Source of the DNA: Spirochaetia bacterium
GTDB taxonomy: Bacteria; Spirochaetota; Spirochaetia; Treponematales; Treponemataceae
NCBI GenBank assembly: GCA_022773305.1
Contig: JALFAW010000088.1
Location: 1 to 55,735, forward strand
Direction of reading: 5' to 3'
DNA: 55,735 nucleotides
The notes beneath the pieces were generated by a model. The model ran no database searches. It was not told the origin of the DNA and saw nothing but the letters and a program-made list of their open reading frames with translations. Positions 9,348 to 21,401 of the stretch are shown here, in pieces. The first letter of the stretch is position 1, and the number at the start of each line of letters is the position of its first letter. Both the position numbers and the translations under genes were made by a program.

Positions 9348-11075
9348 TTATTTTGCTTTAGCCTGTTTTGCAAAAGTTTTAACACCTTCGATAACAAGAA
9401 TGATTGCAAGAACAGCCATACTTGCAGCAAAGAATAACTGGAACCAGTTACCCCAGAAGAAAGCTCCTTCAGCACCAGCAACCATCAGCTTAAGTTTTCC
9501 AACTACAGTAAGAACCAACTGAGTCAAAGTAGCAGCAAGCATAAATACCATTGGAATGTAGAACATCTTATTATTCTTTCCAACTTCGCCAAGCCATGCA
9601 GCAACAGCAAGAAGAGCAATACCTGCAAGCAACTGATTTGCAGCACCAAACAAAGACCAGATTGCAGAAAGTTTTAAGAATCCGAGAACAGAACCAATCA
9701 AAACCATAATTCCAGTTCCAAAAACAGGATTAGCCAAAACTTTTCGTACACCTTTTGCATCTTTCCAATCTTTTTCACCTTCTTTCAAGAAAAGTTCGCT
9801 GAACATAAAACGACTCAAACGAGTAGCCGAATCAAGAGAAGTCAAAGCAAAAACAGAAACAGCAAGAGTCAGCAAAGCACTGATGGTATTATAAATTCCG
9901 CTTCCTTCATTTCCAAACATAGTAGCAATACCTGCACCAAAAGCAGCAGAAGGAGAACCAAAACCTTTGTTAGTATATTTTGACCAAACCACTCCCACAG
10001 CAATCAAAGAAATAACACCCAAAGCAGATTCAATGAGCATAGAACCATAACCAATAGGTTTTGCATGAGCTTCAGAATCAAGCTGTTTAGAAGTAGTACC
10101 AGAAGCAATCAAAGAATGGAAACCAGAACATGCACCACAAGCAACTGTGATAAACAAAGTTGGGAACATAAAATTACCGTTTACTTTCCAGCCAGCAAAA
10201 GCAGGAATTTCAAATTTCACATTTCCTTTAAATGCAGAAAGAATAATTCCCACAATAGCAATCAACATCATAGCATACAAAAGGAAAGAAGAAAGATAAT
10301 CACGAGGCTGAAGCATAATCCATACAGGAATTAACGAAGCAATTGCAATGTAAAGTGCAACAAAAATAATCCAGCCAGTTCTGTTCATAACAAAACCTAC
10401 ATTCAATCCCAAAATTACAATAGCAACAATTCCCACAATTCCAATAATAGTAGCAGGCAAAACTTTAACTCCGCCTTTGTTAGTCATAATTCCATAACAA
10501 ATAGCAAGCACAATGAACAAAACAGAAATCATAGCTGTAGTCTGATTATTAGTAGGATTTGTAGTAAAACCAAACGCTTTTCCAGATGCATCAATCTGTT
10601 CAGCAGTAGTAAAGAAAGTACCAGCAACAACATTTACAAACGAAGCAATTACAAGAATCAAAACAAGAAGTGCAAAAATTATAAAAAGCTTCTTTGATTT
10701 AGAACCCATCGAATCTTTAATGATTTCACCAACAGATTTTCCGTCATGGCGAATAGAAGCAAAAAGAGAACCAAAATCCTGCAAACCACCAAAGAAAATA
10801 CCACCAATAACACACCACAAGAAAACAGGAACCCAACCAAAAACAGCGGCCTGAATAGGACCATTAATCGGACCAGCACCAGCAATAGATGAAAAGTGAT
10901 GTCCCATCAAAACAGCTGGTTTAGCTTCTACATAATCCACACCATCAGGCATAGTTTTTGCCGGAGTCTTTTTTGCAGGGTCAATACCCCACTGTTTTGC
11001 AAGATATGAACCATAAAAAACATATCCGGCAAAAAGCAAAACGATTGCAGCAAGAATAATCAATAATGCTGTCAT
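9348..11075 (-). CDS. cstA: Carbon starvation CstA-family peptide/pyruvate transporter
   Basis: Polytopic protein; MGHHFSSIAGAGPINGPIQA and CGACSGFHSLIASGTTSKQ CstA signatures. Confidence 0.95.
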   Translation of the reverse strand: MTALLIILAAIVLLFAGYVFYGSYLAKQWGIDPAKKTPAKTMPDGVDYVEAKPAVLMGHHFSSIAGAGPINGPIQAAVFGWVPVFLWCVIGGIFFGGLQDFGSLFASIRHDGKSVGEIIKDSMGSKSKKLFIIFALLVLILVIASFVNVVAGTFFTTAEQIDASGKAFGFTTNPTNNQTTAMISVLFIVLAICYGIMTNKGGVKVLPATIIGIVGIVAIVILGLNVGFVMNRTGWIIFVALYIAIASLIPVWIMLQPRDYLSSFLLYAMMLIAIVGIILSAFKGNVKFEIPAFAGWKVNGNFMFPTLFITVACGACSGFHSLIASGTTSKQLDSEAHAKPIGYGSMLIESALGVISLIAVGVVWSKYTNKGFGSPSAAFGAGIATMFGNEGSGIYNTISALLTLAVSVFALTSLDSATRLSRFMFSELFLKEGEKDWKDAKGVRKVLANPVFGTGIMVLIGSVLGFLKLSAIWSLFGAANQLLAGIALLAVAAWLGEVGKNNKMFYIPMVFMLAATLTQLVLTVVGKLKLMVAGAEGAFFWGNWFQLFFAASMAVLAIILVIEGVKTFAKQAKAK

Positions 11076-11121
11076 TTCATTTTCCCCCTTTGGAAAATTA
11101 AAAAAAAATTTATAAATTCTG

Positions 11122-11223
11122 CCGTGCCCCCTTACGGGGTCGCTATGTCCGCACTTCGCCGACTAACCGCGGCTCATCCGTCTAAAAGACGGACTGCTTC
11201 GCAGGTGCTCCCAGCGCTCACGG
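11122..11223. repeat. GC-rich modular hairpin repeat, copy R7
   Basis: CCGTG...CACGG ends; CCGTCT-AAA-AGACGG (11178-11192), CTGC-TTC-GCAG (11194-11204, identical to module in copy at 30458). Confidence 0.7.
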
Positions 11224-11257
11224 AAAATTACAAAAAAAACAAAAACTTCCAAAAAAC

Positions 11258-11746
11258 TCAAATTTTTTGAATCATTTTTTTAAGTTCACTACCAAGTCTG
11301 TTACAAAAAACCATTCCAGAAGCTAAATCCTTTACAGCAAGTTTAAAATTGCTCCACCCGTAAAGCCCAAGCTTGTAAGAAACAGAATATTTAATTTTTC
11401 TGACATTTTTTTTCACATCATCACAAAGACTGTCAGCAATAACAATCAAAGTAACATCAGAATTCTTATGCCCATAATACGGCACAATTTTTGAACATCC
11501 ATATTTCCACGCATCATCTGCAAGATTTTTTAACTGTTCAAGACTCAAATCATTTTCAAGTTTAAAAAAAACAAATTCATTTGAATCAATGCTTGCAATT
11601 TTTGCTGCTTTCACAAGAATATACTGTTCACCATGCATCACAAATTCTGCTTCCGCATCAAACGGTTTTTGAATATTTTCTTTTTTAATAGAATAGTAAC
11701 GCTCATAAGCTTGTAAAAGCTTTTCCAAAAAAACAGATTTTTCCAT
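11258..11746 (-). CDS. Hypothetical protein (162 aa)
   Basis: Intact ORF on the same strand as its neighbours; no recognised motif. Confidence 0.6.
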   Translation of the reverse strand: MEKSVFLEKLLQAYERYYSIKKENIQKPFDAEAEFVMHGEQYILVKAAKIASIDSNEFVFFKLENDLSLEQLKNLADDAWKYGCSKIVPYYGHKNSDVTLIVIADSLCDDVKKNVRKIKYSVSYKLGLYGWSNFKLAVKDLASGMVFCNRLGSELKKMIQKI

Positions 11747-11875
11747 AACAAATCTTCAAATCATTATTCAAATTCTAAAGTACATTTTATCATTAATAAT
11801 TTTTAAAATCAATAAATTTATTTAAATATACTTAAGTAAAACAAGAAAAACGCATAATAAAAAAAATGGCTATAG

Positions 11876-12154
11876 CTAATAATCCATAATTCTATCCTCA
11901 GAGATGCCTTTAGATACAAGGTATTTCTGAACAAACTTTGAATTTAAGTCCTTACGAATAGTGAAAATTCCAATGTTTGTATTTTTTAATAGTTCTGCAG
12001 CCTTTGAAATAGAAACTACCCAGTTATTATCATTCGCATAATTATAGTCGCTTGAACCTATTTTGACTAATCTAGGACTACCTTCACGTTTTTCAGTTCC
12101 AAAACCTTCCATGTCAAAAGCGTATTCTTTTTCAAGTTCATTTATGTCAATCAT
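11876..12154 (-). CDS. Hypothetical protein (about 92 aa)
   Basis: ORF with GGAGG upstream of ATG at 12154; no recognised motif. Confidence 0.6.
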   Translation of the reverse strand: MIDINELEKEYAFDMEGFGTEKREGSPRLVKIGSSDYNYANDNNWVVSISKAAELLKNTNIGIFTIRKDLNSKFVQKYLVSKGISEDRIMDY

Positions 12155-12281
12155 ACTTGCCTCCAATCTTTTCCAATTTAAATATTATAACTTATCCCAC
12201 TTTTACCATGTAAATCTTCCAAAAAAGATTCTGCCACCACTATTTACGGACATAGCCAAAAAAATTACAGAAAAGTTAGTT

Positions 12282-12375
12282 TCAGGGAGTGAGGCACAAG
12301 GAAAAAAGACTTTTTTTTGGGGGCATAAAAACTATTATAATGCCGCTATGCTTTTTGGCATAAACGGCAGTTATA
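12282..12375. repeat. Partial/diverged copy of the repeat seen at 52042-52265
   Basis: GGGAGTGAGGCACAAGGAAAAAAGACTTTTTTTTGGGGG and AAACTATTATAATGCCGCT shared with the 52 kb element; hairpin GCCG..ATGCTTTTTGGCAT..CGGC. Confidence 0.6.
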
Positions 12376-12410
12376 AAAGCTTGATTTAAAAATTTATAAT
12401 TTTTTGATGG

Positions 12411-13946
12411 TTACAGAATATATCTTGATAAATCTTCATTCTGTACAATATCACCAAGTTTGCTGTCAACATAAGCTGAATCAATAACAATTGTTTCACC
12501 TTTATGTTCATCAGCATCAAAGTTGATATCCGACAAAACTTTTTCCATAATTGTGTGAAGACGACGGGCACCAATATTTTCAGATTTGGAATTCACATCT
12601 TCTGCTACAAAACTAATTCTATCCAAAGCATCTTCCGCAAATTCAAGTTTTACACCTTCTGTTTCCAAAAGCGCTGTATATTGCATTATCAGAGAATTTT
12701 TTGGTTCTTTTAAAATTCGTTTAAAATCTTCTTTATGCAAAGAATCAAGTTCAACTCGCAATGGGAAACGTCCCTGAAGTTCTGGAATCAAATCACTTGG
12801 AGCAGCCACACTGAAAGCACCCGCAGCAATAAACAAAATATGAGTTGTATCAACAACCCCAAATTTTGTATTCACGTTACTTCCTTCAACAATCGGCAGA
12901 ATATCACGTTGAACACCTTCGCGACTTACATCCTGTCCGTGACTTTCACCGTGAACGGCAATTTTATCAATTTCGTCAATAAAAATAATTCCGCTTTGCT
13001 CAACACGACGTTTTGCTTCGTCAGCAACTTTATCATGATCAACCATGCTGTCCAATACTTCTGCTGTCAGAATCTTTCGAGCTTCTTTTATTGTTACAGA
13101 ACGCTTCTTTTCACGTCCACCACCATTCATCATATTTAAAATGCCCTGCATGCTGTTTTGTAAATCATCAATACTTCCGCCTGCAATTATTTCCATATTC
13201 GGCATTTGAGACTGACGGCGAACCATCATATCAACTTCACGCTCTTCGAGTTTTCCTTCGCGTAACATCTGACGGAATTTTTCACGAGTATGATTATCTT
13301 TGTCAGTTTGTGCGTTTTCGTCTTTTGCTTCTTCAGTTTGATTATTCTGAATATTTTCATTTGCAGTATTTTCTGACAGTTTCTGGATTTCAGATTCCAT
13401 TTCCTGTGCAACTTTGTTCAAGTCAATAGTAATCTCAGTTCCTGAAGTCTGTGTCAAAAATCCCAAAGGAGCTTTCTGGTCAGAATTATTGTTCTTTTCA
13501 TCTTTTTTGGATTTCTTTTTTCCAGTTCCAGGTAAAAGTAAATCAAGAAGTTTTTCTTCTACAATTGAAACAGATTTTTCTTTTAAAGATTCTTCCATTT
13601 CAGCCTTTACGTCATTGTAACCTACAGCCATAAGATCGCGAACCATACTTTCTACATCACGACCAACATATCCTACTTCTGTATATTTTGTGGCTTCCAC
13701 TTTCAAAAAAGGAGCACCGCACAGTTTTGCAAGACGACGTGCAATTTCTGTTTTACCACATCCTGTCGAACCAATCATCAAAATATTTTTTGGTGCAACT
13801 TCATCACGAATATCTTCAGGCAGTTTTAATCTTCTGACTCTGTTTCTAAGTGCAACTGCTACCGCCCTTTTTGCTTTATCCTGACCAATAATATAACTGT
13901 CAAGTTTCTCCACAATCTGTTTTGGTGTGAGTTCAATGTTTTCCAT
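12411..13946 (-). CDS. hslU: ATP-dependent protease ATPase subunit HslU (ClpY)
   Basis: MENIELTPKQIVEKLDSYIIGQDKAKRAVAVALRNR, Walker A IGSTGCGKTEIARRLA; internal ATG at 13946 avoids overlap with hslV. Confidence 0.95.
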   Translation of the reverse strand: MENIELTPKQIVEKLDSYIIGQDKAKRAVAVALRNRVRRLKLPEDIRDEVAPKNILMIGSTGCGKTEIARRLAKLCGAPFLKVEATKYTEVGYVGRDVESMVRDLMAVGYNDVKAEMEESLKEKSVSIVEEKLLDLLLPGTGKKKSKKDEKNNNSDQKAPLGFLTQTSGTEITIDLNKVAQEMESEIQKLSENTANENIQNNQTEEAKDENAQTDKDNHTREKFRQMLREGKLEEREVDMMVRRQSQMPNMEIIAGGSIDDLQNSMQGILNMMNGGGREKKRSVTIKEARKILTAEVLDSMVDHDKVADEAKRRVEQSGIIFIDEIDKIAVHGESHGQDVSREGVQRDILPIVEGSNVNTKFGVVDTTHILFIAAGAFSVAAPSDLIPELQGRFPLRVELDSLHKEDFKRILKEPKNSLIMQYTALLETEGVKLEFAEDALDRISFVAEDVNSKSENIGARRLHTIMEKVLSDINFDADEHKGETIVIDSAYVDSKLGDIVQNEDLSRYIL

Positions 13947-13959
13947 AAATCTAAAATCC

Positions 13960-14508
13960 TTAATTATTTTCCAAAGTTTCAATTGTTAAGTTTTGATTTG
14001 TATAAATACAAATGCTGCCTGCAATTTTAAGAGAACGTTCTGCAATTTCTTTTGCTGATAAATCAGATGAATCAAGATAAGCAAGTGCAGCAGAATAAGC
14101 GTAATTACCGCCAGAACCAATTGCAATTGCATCATTTTCAGGTTCAATTACATTTCCATCCCCACTAATCAAAAGAATGCGGTTTTTATCAGCTACAAGA
14201 AGCATTGCCTCAAGTTTTTGAAGGCTTCTGTCAGTTCTCCAGGCTTTTGCCAGTTCAACGGCAGCTCTCATAATATCACCATTATATTCTTTTACCTTTG
14301 TTTCAAATCTGTCCAAAAGTGTAAAAGCATCAGCAACAGAACCTGCAAATCCTGTCAAAATCTTTCCATCATAAATTTTTCTAACTTTTCTGGAATTTCC
14401 TTTGCAGACAGTTTCACCCATTGTACACTGTCCGTCTCCTGCCATAGCAACCTGACCGTTTCTTTTTACGGCAAGAATTGTAGTACTTCGAATTTTTGTT
14501 TTTCCCAT
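13960..14508 (-). CDS. hslV: ATP-dependent protease peptidase subunit HslV (ClpQ)
   Basis: [39 protein letters not shown]. Confidence 0.95.
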   Translation of the reverse strand: MGKTKIRSTTILAVKRNGQVAMAGDGQCTMGETVCKGNSRKVRKIYDGKILTGFAGSVADAFTLLDRFETKVKEYNGDIMRAAVELAKAWRTDRSLQKLEAMLLVADKNRILLISGDGNVIEPENDAIAIGSGGNYAYSAALAYLDSSDLSAKEIAERSLKIAGSICIYTNQNLTIETLENN

Positions 14509-14551
14509 TTTATTTCCTTTTATATATCAATTCTAAAATTTTCAAAAAAAT

Positions 14552-14656
14552 ACGTCTGACTCACAATACGTCGAGTCAAGGCACGCTAACGCTTAAAGCC
14601 TTAACTTCGCCGTTTTGAGGGGTTGTACAACCACCTCAATCAGAAAGAATTCAGAC
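14552..14656. repeat. Intergenic palindrome-rich repeat, copy R8
   Basis: AAGGC..GCTAACGC..GCCTT, TTGAGG-GGTTGTACAACC-ACCTCAA; GTCTGA...TCAGAC ends. Confidence 0.55.
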
Positions 14657-14726
14657 TTATTCTTATAAGTATAATAAAAAATTCACGCTACTGACAATAT
14701 TTTTTTTATTATTTATAAACAGTTTT

Positions 14727-15647
14727 TTACCTTTTTTTTTCACCATTTGCACCGTGAGGATGGGCTTTATTGTAAATATCAATAAGTTTTTCTGTTGTCA
14801 CATGAGTATAACGCTGTGTTGTACTTATAGAACTGTGACCGAGCATTTCCTGAACAATTCTCACGTCTGCTCCGTTACCAATCATTGTTGTCGCAAAAGT
14901 ATGACGGAAAGCATGCGGATTTACATGATGATTTGTTCCTTCTTTACCAGAATATTTTGTGATTATAAACCTTACTCCATTAACAGACAACGGCAATCCG
15001 CGTTGATTAATAAAAAGCTTGTCAGATGGATTTTCAATTCCCTTATCTAAAATCATTTTTTTTCTGTCTTCCAAATAAACTTTCAATGCGTTTCTAGATT
15101 CAGATGCAAAATATACGCGCCGCTGTTTATTTCCCTTTCCAGTAACTATTGCCGAATGATAATCATCCAGAAAATCACTCAGTTTCAGATTTGTAATTTC
15201 ACTGATTCGACAACCAGAAGAATAAAGCATTGTCATAATTGCGTAATCTCTATTTTTCCACAAAAGTTCATTTTCTATCGGCTGATGACATAAATCATCA
15301 ACTTCAGCCTGCGTCATAAAGTTCGGCATGCGTTTAGGATTTTTTACCGTTTTTAGTTCAAGTGCTGGATTTTTTTGTATGTATTGATAGCGTAATCCAA
15401 ATGAAAAAAGTGTTCTTACCGCTGAAATAAATCTGTTTATGCTTGCAGCTGCTTTTTTTTGCCTGGAAAGTTGTCCAATGCATAAAAGCAAGTTCTCTTT
15501 TGTGACTGATGAAATTTCTATTTCTGGTGATAAAAAATGTTGCAGTAATGACAAATCATTTTTATATCCAATCACTGTGTTTTCAGAAAGACCTCTTACA
15601 GCCGAAAGATAATTTAAAAACTCCTCTACAAAATCCTTTAACTTCAT
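14727..15647 (-). CDS. xerC: Tyrosine recombinase XerC-like
   Basis: SGCRISEITNLKLSD, HAFRHTFATTMIGNGADVRIVQEMLGHSSISTTQRYTHV catalytic R-HxxR-Y pattern. Confidence 0.88.
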   Translation of the reverse strand: MKLKDFVEEFLNYLSAVRGLSENTVIGYKNDLSLLQHFLSPEIEISSVTKENLLLCIGQLSRQKKAAASINRFISAVRTLFSFGLRYQYIQKNPALELKTVKNPKRMPNFMTQAEVDDLCHQPIENELLWKNRDYAIMTMLYSSGCRISEITNLKLSDFLDDYHSAIVTGKGNKQRRVYFASESRNALKVYLEDRKKMILDKGIENPSDKLFINQRGLPLSVNGVRFIITKYSGKEGTNHHVNPHAFRHTFATTMIGNGADVRIVQEMLGHSSISTTQRYTHVTTEKLIDIYNKAHPHGANGEKKR

Positions 15648-15715
15648 ACTTTTGATTATCGGAAACAGATTCTGAAAATAGAATAAATCTTTTCGAAATT
15701 GTGAATTCTAAAAAA

Positions 15716-17224
<1,509 letters not shown>

Positions 17225-17230
17225 TTAATA

Positions 17231-19378
17231 TTATTCCTTTTCAGATAAAATCTGATTTTCATTTTCCTGCTCATCTGCACTATGTAAATAATCACAATCT
17301 GGATTTATACAACTCTTGTAAGCACCATTTTTTTTGTCATATTTTTCCACAAGGAACCAGCCACATTTTGGGCAATACTGGTCAATTGGTTTAAAGTGAG
17401 AAATAAACGTACATTTTGGATAATTTGTACATCCAAAGAAAGATTTTCCTCGACCTTTTGTCTTGCGCTCAACAATATCTCCATTACAATCCTTACATGG
17501 ACATTTTGCAAGCGGAATTGATTTTGTGTTATGACATTCTGGAAATCCTGAACATGCAAGGAAAAATCCAAATCTTCCGAGTTTTTTAAGCATCGGTTTG
17601 CCACATTTATCACAAACTTCATCTGTCTTCTCATCAAGAAAACCTTTTATACTTTCCTGATGTTCCATTACATCATCAACATTTTTTTTGAATGGAGAAT
17701 AGAATTTTCCTATAACTTCATTCCAGACAAGTTCATCAGCTTCAACCTGGTCTAATTCTGTTTCTATCTTTGCAGTAAATTCTTCATTTATGACAGCAGG
17801 GAAGTTTTCCACAAGAATTTTGTTTATCATTCTTCCAAGTTGAGTAGGTACAAGTTGTTTATTTGATCTTGTAACGTAATAACGGTCAAGCAAAGTAGAA
17901 ATGATTGTTGCATAAGTTGAAGGACGGCCAATTCCTTTTTCTTCAAGCATTTTTACGATAGAAGCATCTGTATATCTTGCAGGTCCTTGTGTAAAATGCT
18001 GTTCCGGATGGAAATTATCTACGTCAACAGTTTCCCCTTCTTTTAGAGATGGCAATGCTGAAGTTTTTTCTTCTTTGGAAGCCAAAAGTTTTATAACTTT
18101 GTAAAATCCTTTGTCAACAATTTTACTTGCTGATACTCTGAAAGTTGCCTCATCTGCATTTATTTCAATTGAAGTAGTTTCCATTTTTGCATTATTCATT
18201 TGACTTGAAACAAAACGTTCCCATATTATTGAATAAAGTTTAAACTGATCATGTGTCAAGTTCTCTTTTATGCTTTCTGGAGTATATGAAACATAAGTTG
18301 GACGAATACCTTCATGGGCATCTTGAGCAGATTTCCCAACTGCATAATGTATTGGTTGTTCTGGTAACTCTGAAGGATAATTTTTTGACAGAAAATCGCG
18401 AACATCAGCTAAAGCAGTTTCAGAAATTCGAACAGAGTCTGTACGCATATATGTTATTAAACCCACATGATTTGAACCAATCTGAATTCCTTCATAAAGC
18501 TGCTGTGCAATTTGCATTGTTTTTCGTGAAGTAAAGCCAAGTTTATTTGCAGCATCCTGTTGCAGTTTCGAAGTTGTAAACGGAGGTTTTGGGCGCACAG
18601 TTTTTTCTGTAGTTTTTTTTGTCGCAACTTTACATTCACTTGATTTGATTTTTTCTATAATCTTTTTAACTTCGTCTTCTGATTTTAGCTCAGGTTTTTC
18701 ACCAGCATATTTTACAAGTTGTGCTGAAAATTTCGATTTTCCTTTCATAAAATCAGCATCGAGCGACCAATATTCTTCAGGCAGAAAATCTTCTACTTCT
18801 TTTTCTCGTTCACAAATAAGTCGCAAAGCTACAGACTGAACACGTCCTGCAGAAAGTCCATTTTTTACTTTCGACCACAAAAGTGGACTCAAATTGTATC
18901 CGACAAGTCTATCCAAAACTCGTCTTGCCTTCTGTGCATTTACTTTTGCTTCTACAATTTCTCCAGGATTTTTTACAGCCTCTGTGATTGCCTTTGGTGT
19001 AATTTCGTTAAAAACAATTCTGTTTATTTTAGCTTTTGTTTTATCTTTTAAAGCATTATTTAAATGCCATGCAATTGCTTCTCCTTCACGGTCATTATCG
19101 GATGCAAGCAGAACTGATTCAGACTTTTTTGCTTCCTTCTGCAATTCTTTTAAAAGTTTGGCTTTTCCTCTGACAGTGATATATTCTGGCTGAAAACCAT
19201 TTTCGACATCAATTGCCATTCTGGATTTTGGTAAGTCTATCAAATGTCCAACAGAAGCACGAACAATATATCCTGGTCCTAAGTATTTTTCAATTGTATG
19301 TGCTTTGGTTGGAGATTCAACAATCACCAAAGTCTGTTTTGCATTTTTGTCAGTGTTTTTTTTGTTTTTTTCAGCCAT
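17231..19378 (-). CDS. topA: DNA topoisomerase I
   Basis: TLVIVESPTKAHTIEKYLG, LITYMRTDSVRIS active-site Tyr, C-terminal Zn-finger repeats. Confidence 0.96.
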   Translation of the reverse strand: MAEKNKKNTDKNAKQTLVIVESPTKAHTIEKYLGPGYIVRASVGHLIDLPKSRMAIDVENGFQPEYITVRGKAKLLKELQKEAKKSESVLLASDNDREGEAIAWHLNNALKDKTKAKINRIVFNEITPKAITEAVKNPGEIVEAKVNAQKARRVLDRLVGYNLSPLLWSKVKNGLSAGRVQSVALRLICEREKEVEDFLPEEYWSLDADFMKGKSKFSAQLVKYAGEKPELKSEDEVKKIIEKIKSSECKVATKKTTEKTVRPKPPFTTSKLQQDAANKLGFTSRKTMQIAQQLYEGIQIGSNHVGLITYMRTDSVRISETALADVRDFLSKNYPSELPEQPIHYAVGKSAQDAHEGIRPTYVSYTPESIKENLTHDQFKLYSIIWERFVSSQMNNAKMETTSIEINADEATFRVSASKIVDKGFYKVIKLLASKEEKTSALPSLKEGETVDVDNFHPEQHFTQGPARYTDASIVKMLEEKGIGRPSTYATIISTLLDRYYVTRSNKQLVPTQLGRMINKILVENFPAVINEEFTAKIETELDQVEADELVWNEVIGKFYSPFKKNVDDVMEHQESIKGFLDEKTDEVCDKCGKPMLKKLGRFGFFLACSGFPECHNTKSIPLAKCPCKDCNGDIVERKTKGRGKSFFGCTNYPKCTFISHFKPIDQYCPKCGWFLVEKYDKKNGAYKSCINPDCDYLHSADEQENENQILSEKE

Positions 19379-19457
19379 ATTCTATCCTTAAAAATAAAGT
19401 CTTTCAGTATCATCCTTTTTTTCATAGAATGAAAACCGGTTTAAAAATCTGCAGAAA

Positions 19458-20519
19458 TTATACCGACTCAAACAATTCAGCCTGAACAATTTTTGCATTT
19501 CTTATTCCAGGTTCTTCATTCAAAACAGCACAAAAATCATCGAAATCTTCGATAACAGGAGCGCCCTCTTCCAAAAACTTTTGCACAGTATTTTCTAGTT
19601 TATATTTGCTTGCGGTTCCTTGAGAAAACTTCTTAAGCAAATCTTTTTTTACGATATCAGACATCTTCAATGCCATTTCGCTAAAACAAGCTTTATGTAG
19701 AAATACTTCCCTTCCATATTCCAATGCAAAATCTGCAGTTATAAGAGAACCGCTTCCATTGGGAGCTTCAATTACCACTGTAGATTCTGACAAACCTGCA
19801 ATAATTCTATTTCTTGCAACAAAATGCCAGTTTGCAATATTCATTTTAGGTTCATATTCACTTATAATGCATCCACCAGTTTTTAAAATCATCTGAGCAA
19901 GCTGTTTATGCCTGTATGGAACAATTTCATCAATTCCGCTTGGTAACACAGCAATTGTGTGTCCTAAATTTTTCGAAATCTCTTCGTCATCCAAAAAATC
20001 AAAATATGCATCTACGGAACCTTTGTGTGCATATCCATCTGCCCCATAAGCAAGTCCACTAACAACACAGTATCCATTTTTTGCTGCCTGATAAGCAAAA
20101 TCCCAAGCACTATCTCTTCCCTGTGCAGAAAGTTTCCTGGTTCCTACAACAGAAACATATTTTCTTCTATTTAATAATTCTGCATTTCCACGACAAAACA
20201 AAAGTAAAGGCGGATCTGAAATCTGCTTTAACAAAAAAGGATAATTTTCATCTAAATTTAAAATTATCCTAATATTGAGAAATTTGCAATATTCTAATGT
20301 AATTTTTGCCATGCGAAGATTATCTTTTCCATTCCAAATCGCTTTTTCTGAAATCTGGCGATGAATCATTTTTGAAATTTCTTCTTTGGACAGTAAAGAC
20401 AGTGTAGTATAATCGTCCAATTTTTTTAATAGCATCTCTTTTTCAAAGAACGACAAAAAAGTGATTCTATGCAAACACAAATAAAAAAGAATTATATCTT
20501 CATTTTGAATATTGTGCAT
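19458..20519 (-). CDS. dprA: DNA processing protein DprA/Smf
   Basis: VSVVGTRKLSAQGRDSAWDFA, GLAYGADGYAHKGS, VIEAPNGSGSLITADFALEYGREVF. Confidence 0.92.
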   Translation of the reverse strand: MHNIQNEDIILFYLCLHRITFLSFFEKEMLLKKLDDYTTLSLLSKEEISKMIHRQISEKAIWNGKDNLRMAKITLEYCKFLNIRIILNLDENYPFLLKQISDPPLLLFCRGNAELLNRRKYVSVVGTRKLSAQGRDSAWDFAYQAAKNGYCVVSGLAYGADGYAHKGSVDAYFDFLDDEEISKNLGHTIAVLPSGIDEIVPYRHKQLAQMILKTGGCIISEYEPKMNIANWHFVARNRIIAGLSESTVVIEAPNGSGSLITADFALEYGREVFLHKACFSEMALKMSDIVKKDLLKKFSQGTASKYKLENTVQKFLEEGAPVIEDFDDFCAVLNEEPGIRNAKIVQAELFESV

Positions 20520-21237
20520 TTAAAACTTTCTCCTTATTTTCTAATGCAATTTTTTTTGTTTCCTGTGATTTTGTTGTGTTTATTATTTTATCATACATTT
20601 CTGTGGATTTGTCAAATTCATAACACGAATAATATGCACGAGCTAGAACAAACATAGCATCAATATTTCTAGTATCTATTTCAATGGCTTTTTCAAGATA
20701 AGGAATTGCTTTCTGGCTTTCATCCAATTCAAAAACATAAAGCACACCAATTCCATACAAAGCTCTGACATATCTGTCTTCTATTGAAATTGCTCTCAGA
20801 TAAGCTTCTTCTGCAAGTTTTAAATAATTATATTTCTGCTGAGTATTTCCAGTTCCACCAAAATCTAAAGCAGCATGAGACATATATCCTGCACAAACAC
20901 CAACATAATAATATAAATTTTGATTATCAGGATAATATTTTAAAGCTTCTTGAAAACATTTTAATGCTTCCCCATACATTTTCTGATCAAGATATCTTGT
21001 TCCAAGAATCTTATACCAGATTCCAACCTGACCTACAGCCATCTGAACATCAGCGGCACGTTCTCCATATTTTTTTATTGCATCTTTGAGTTCATCTATT
21101 GTTGTTGGATTTGAAACACCTTCTTCAAGTTTCTGATAACGAAGAATTTTTTTATTTGAAACTTCACAGGAAACAAAAACTGTAATAACTGCTGAAAACC
21201 CCAAAATTATAATTATTTTATGCATAATACTTTTCAT
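20500..21237 (-). CDS. TPR-repeat lipoprotein
   Basis: Signal peptide with lipobox ..VFVSC and TPR repeats (GEALKCFQEALKYYPDNQNLYYYVGV...). Confidence 0.75.
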   Translation of the reverse strand: MKSIMHKIIIILGFSAVITVFVSCEVSNKKILRYQKLEEGVSNPTTIDELKDAIKKYGERAADVQMAVGQVGIWYKILGTRYLDQKMYGEALKCFQEALKYYPDNQNLYYYVGVCAGYMSHAALDFGGTGNTQQKYNYLKLAEEAYLRAISIEDRYVRALYGIGVLYVFELDESQKAIPYLEKAIEIDTRNIDAMFVLARAYYSCYEFDKSTEMYDKIINTTKSQETKKIALENKEKVLNAQYSK

Positions 21238-21401
21238 TTTGTCCCCCTTTTCACAAATCAATTTTTGTCAAAACATAAATACAATATATAATATACAAAA
21301 TATAAGTTTATTTTTCTACAAATTTTTACTTATTTTAAATAAATATTTTTTACATTTTTTTCAATCACTTTTTTTATCTTTGCATGAAGTGTAAAAAAAA
21401 T

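Noticed and set aside
12063-12389. 108-aa plus-strand ORF
   Set aside because: Overlaps the better-supported minus-strand ORF with an SD and runs into repeat sequence; no protein-like features.
13946-13982. Long N-terminal extension of HslU in the ORF track
   Set aside because: Would overlap hslV; conserved MENIELTPKQIVEKL start at 13946 fits family N-terminus.
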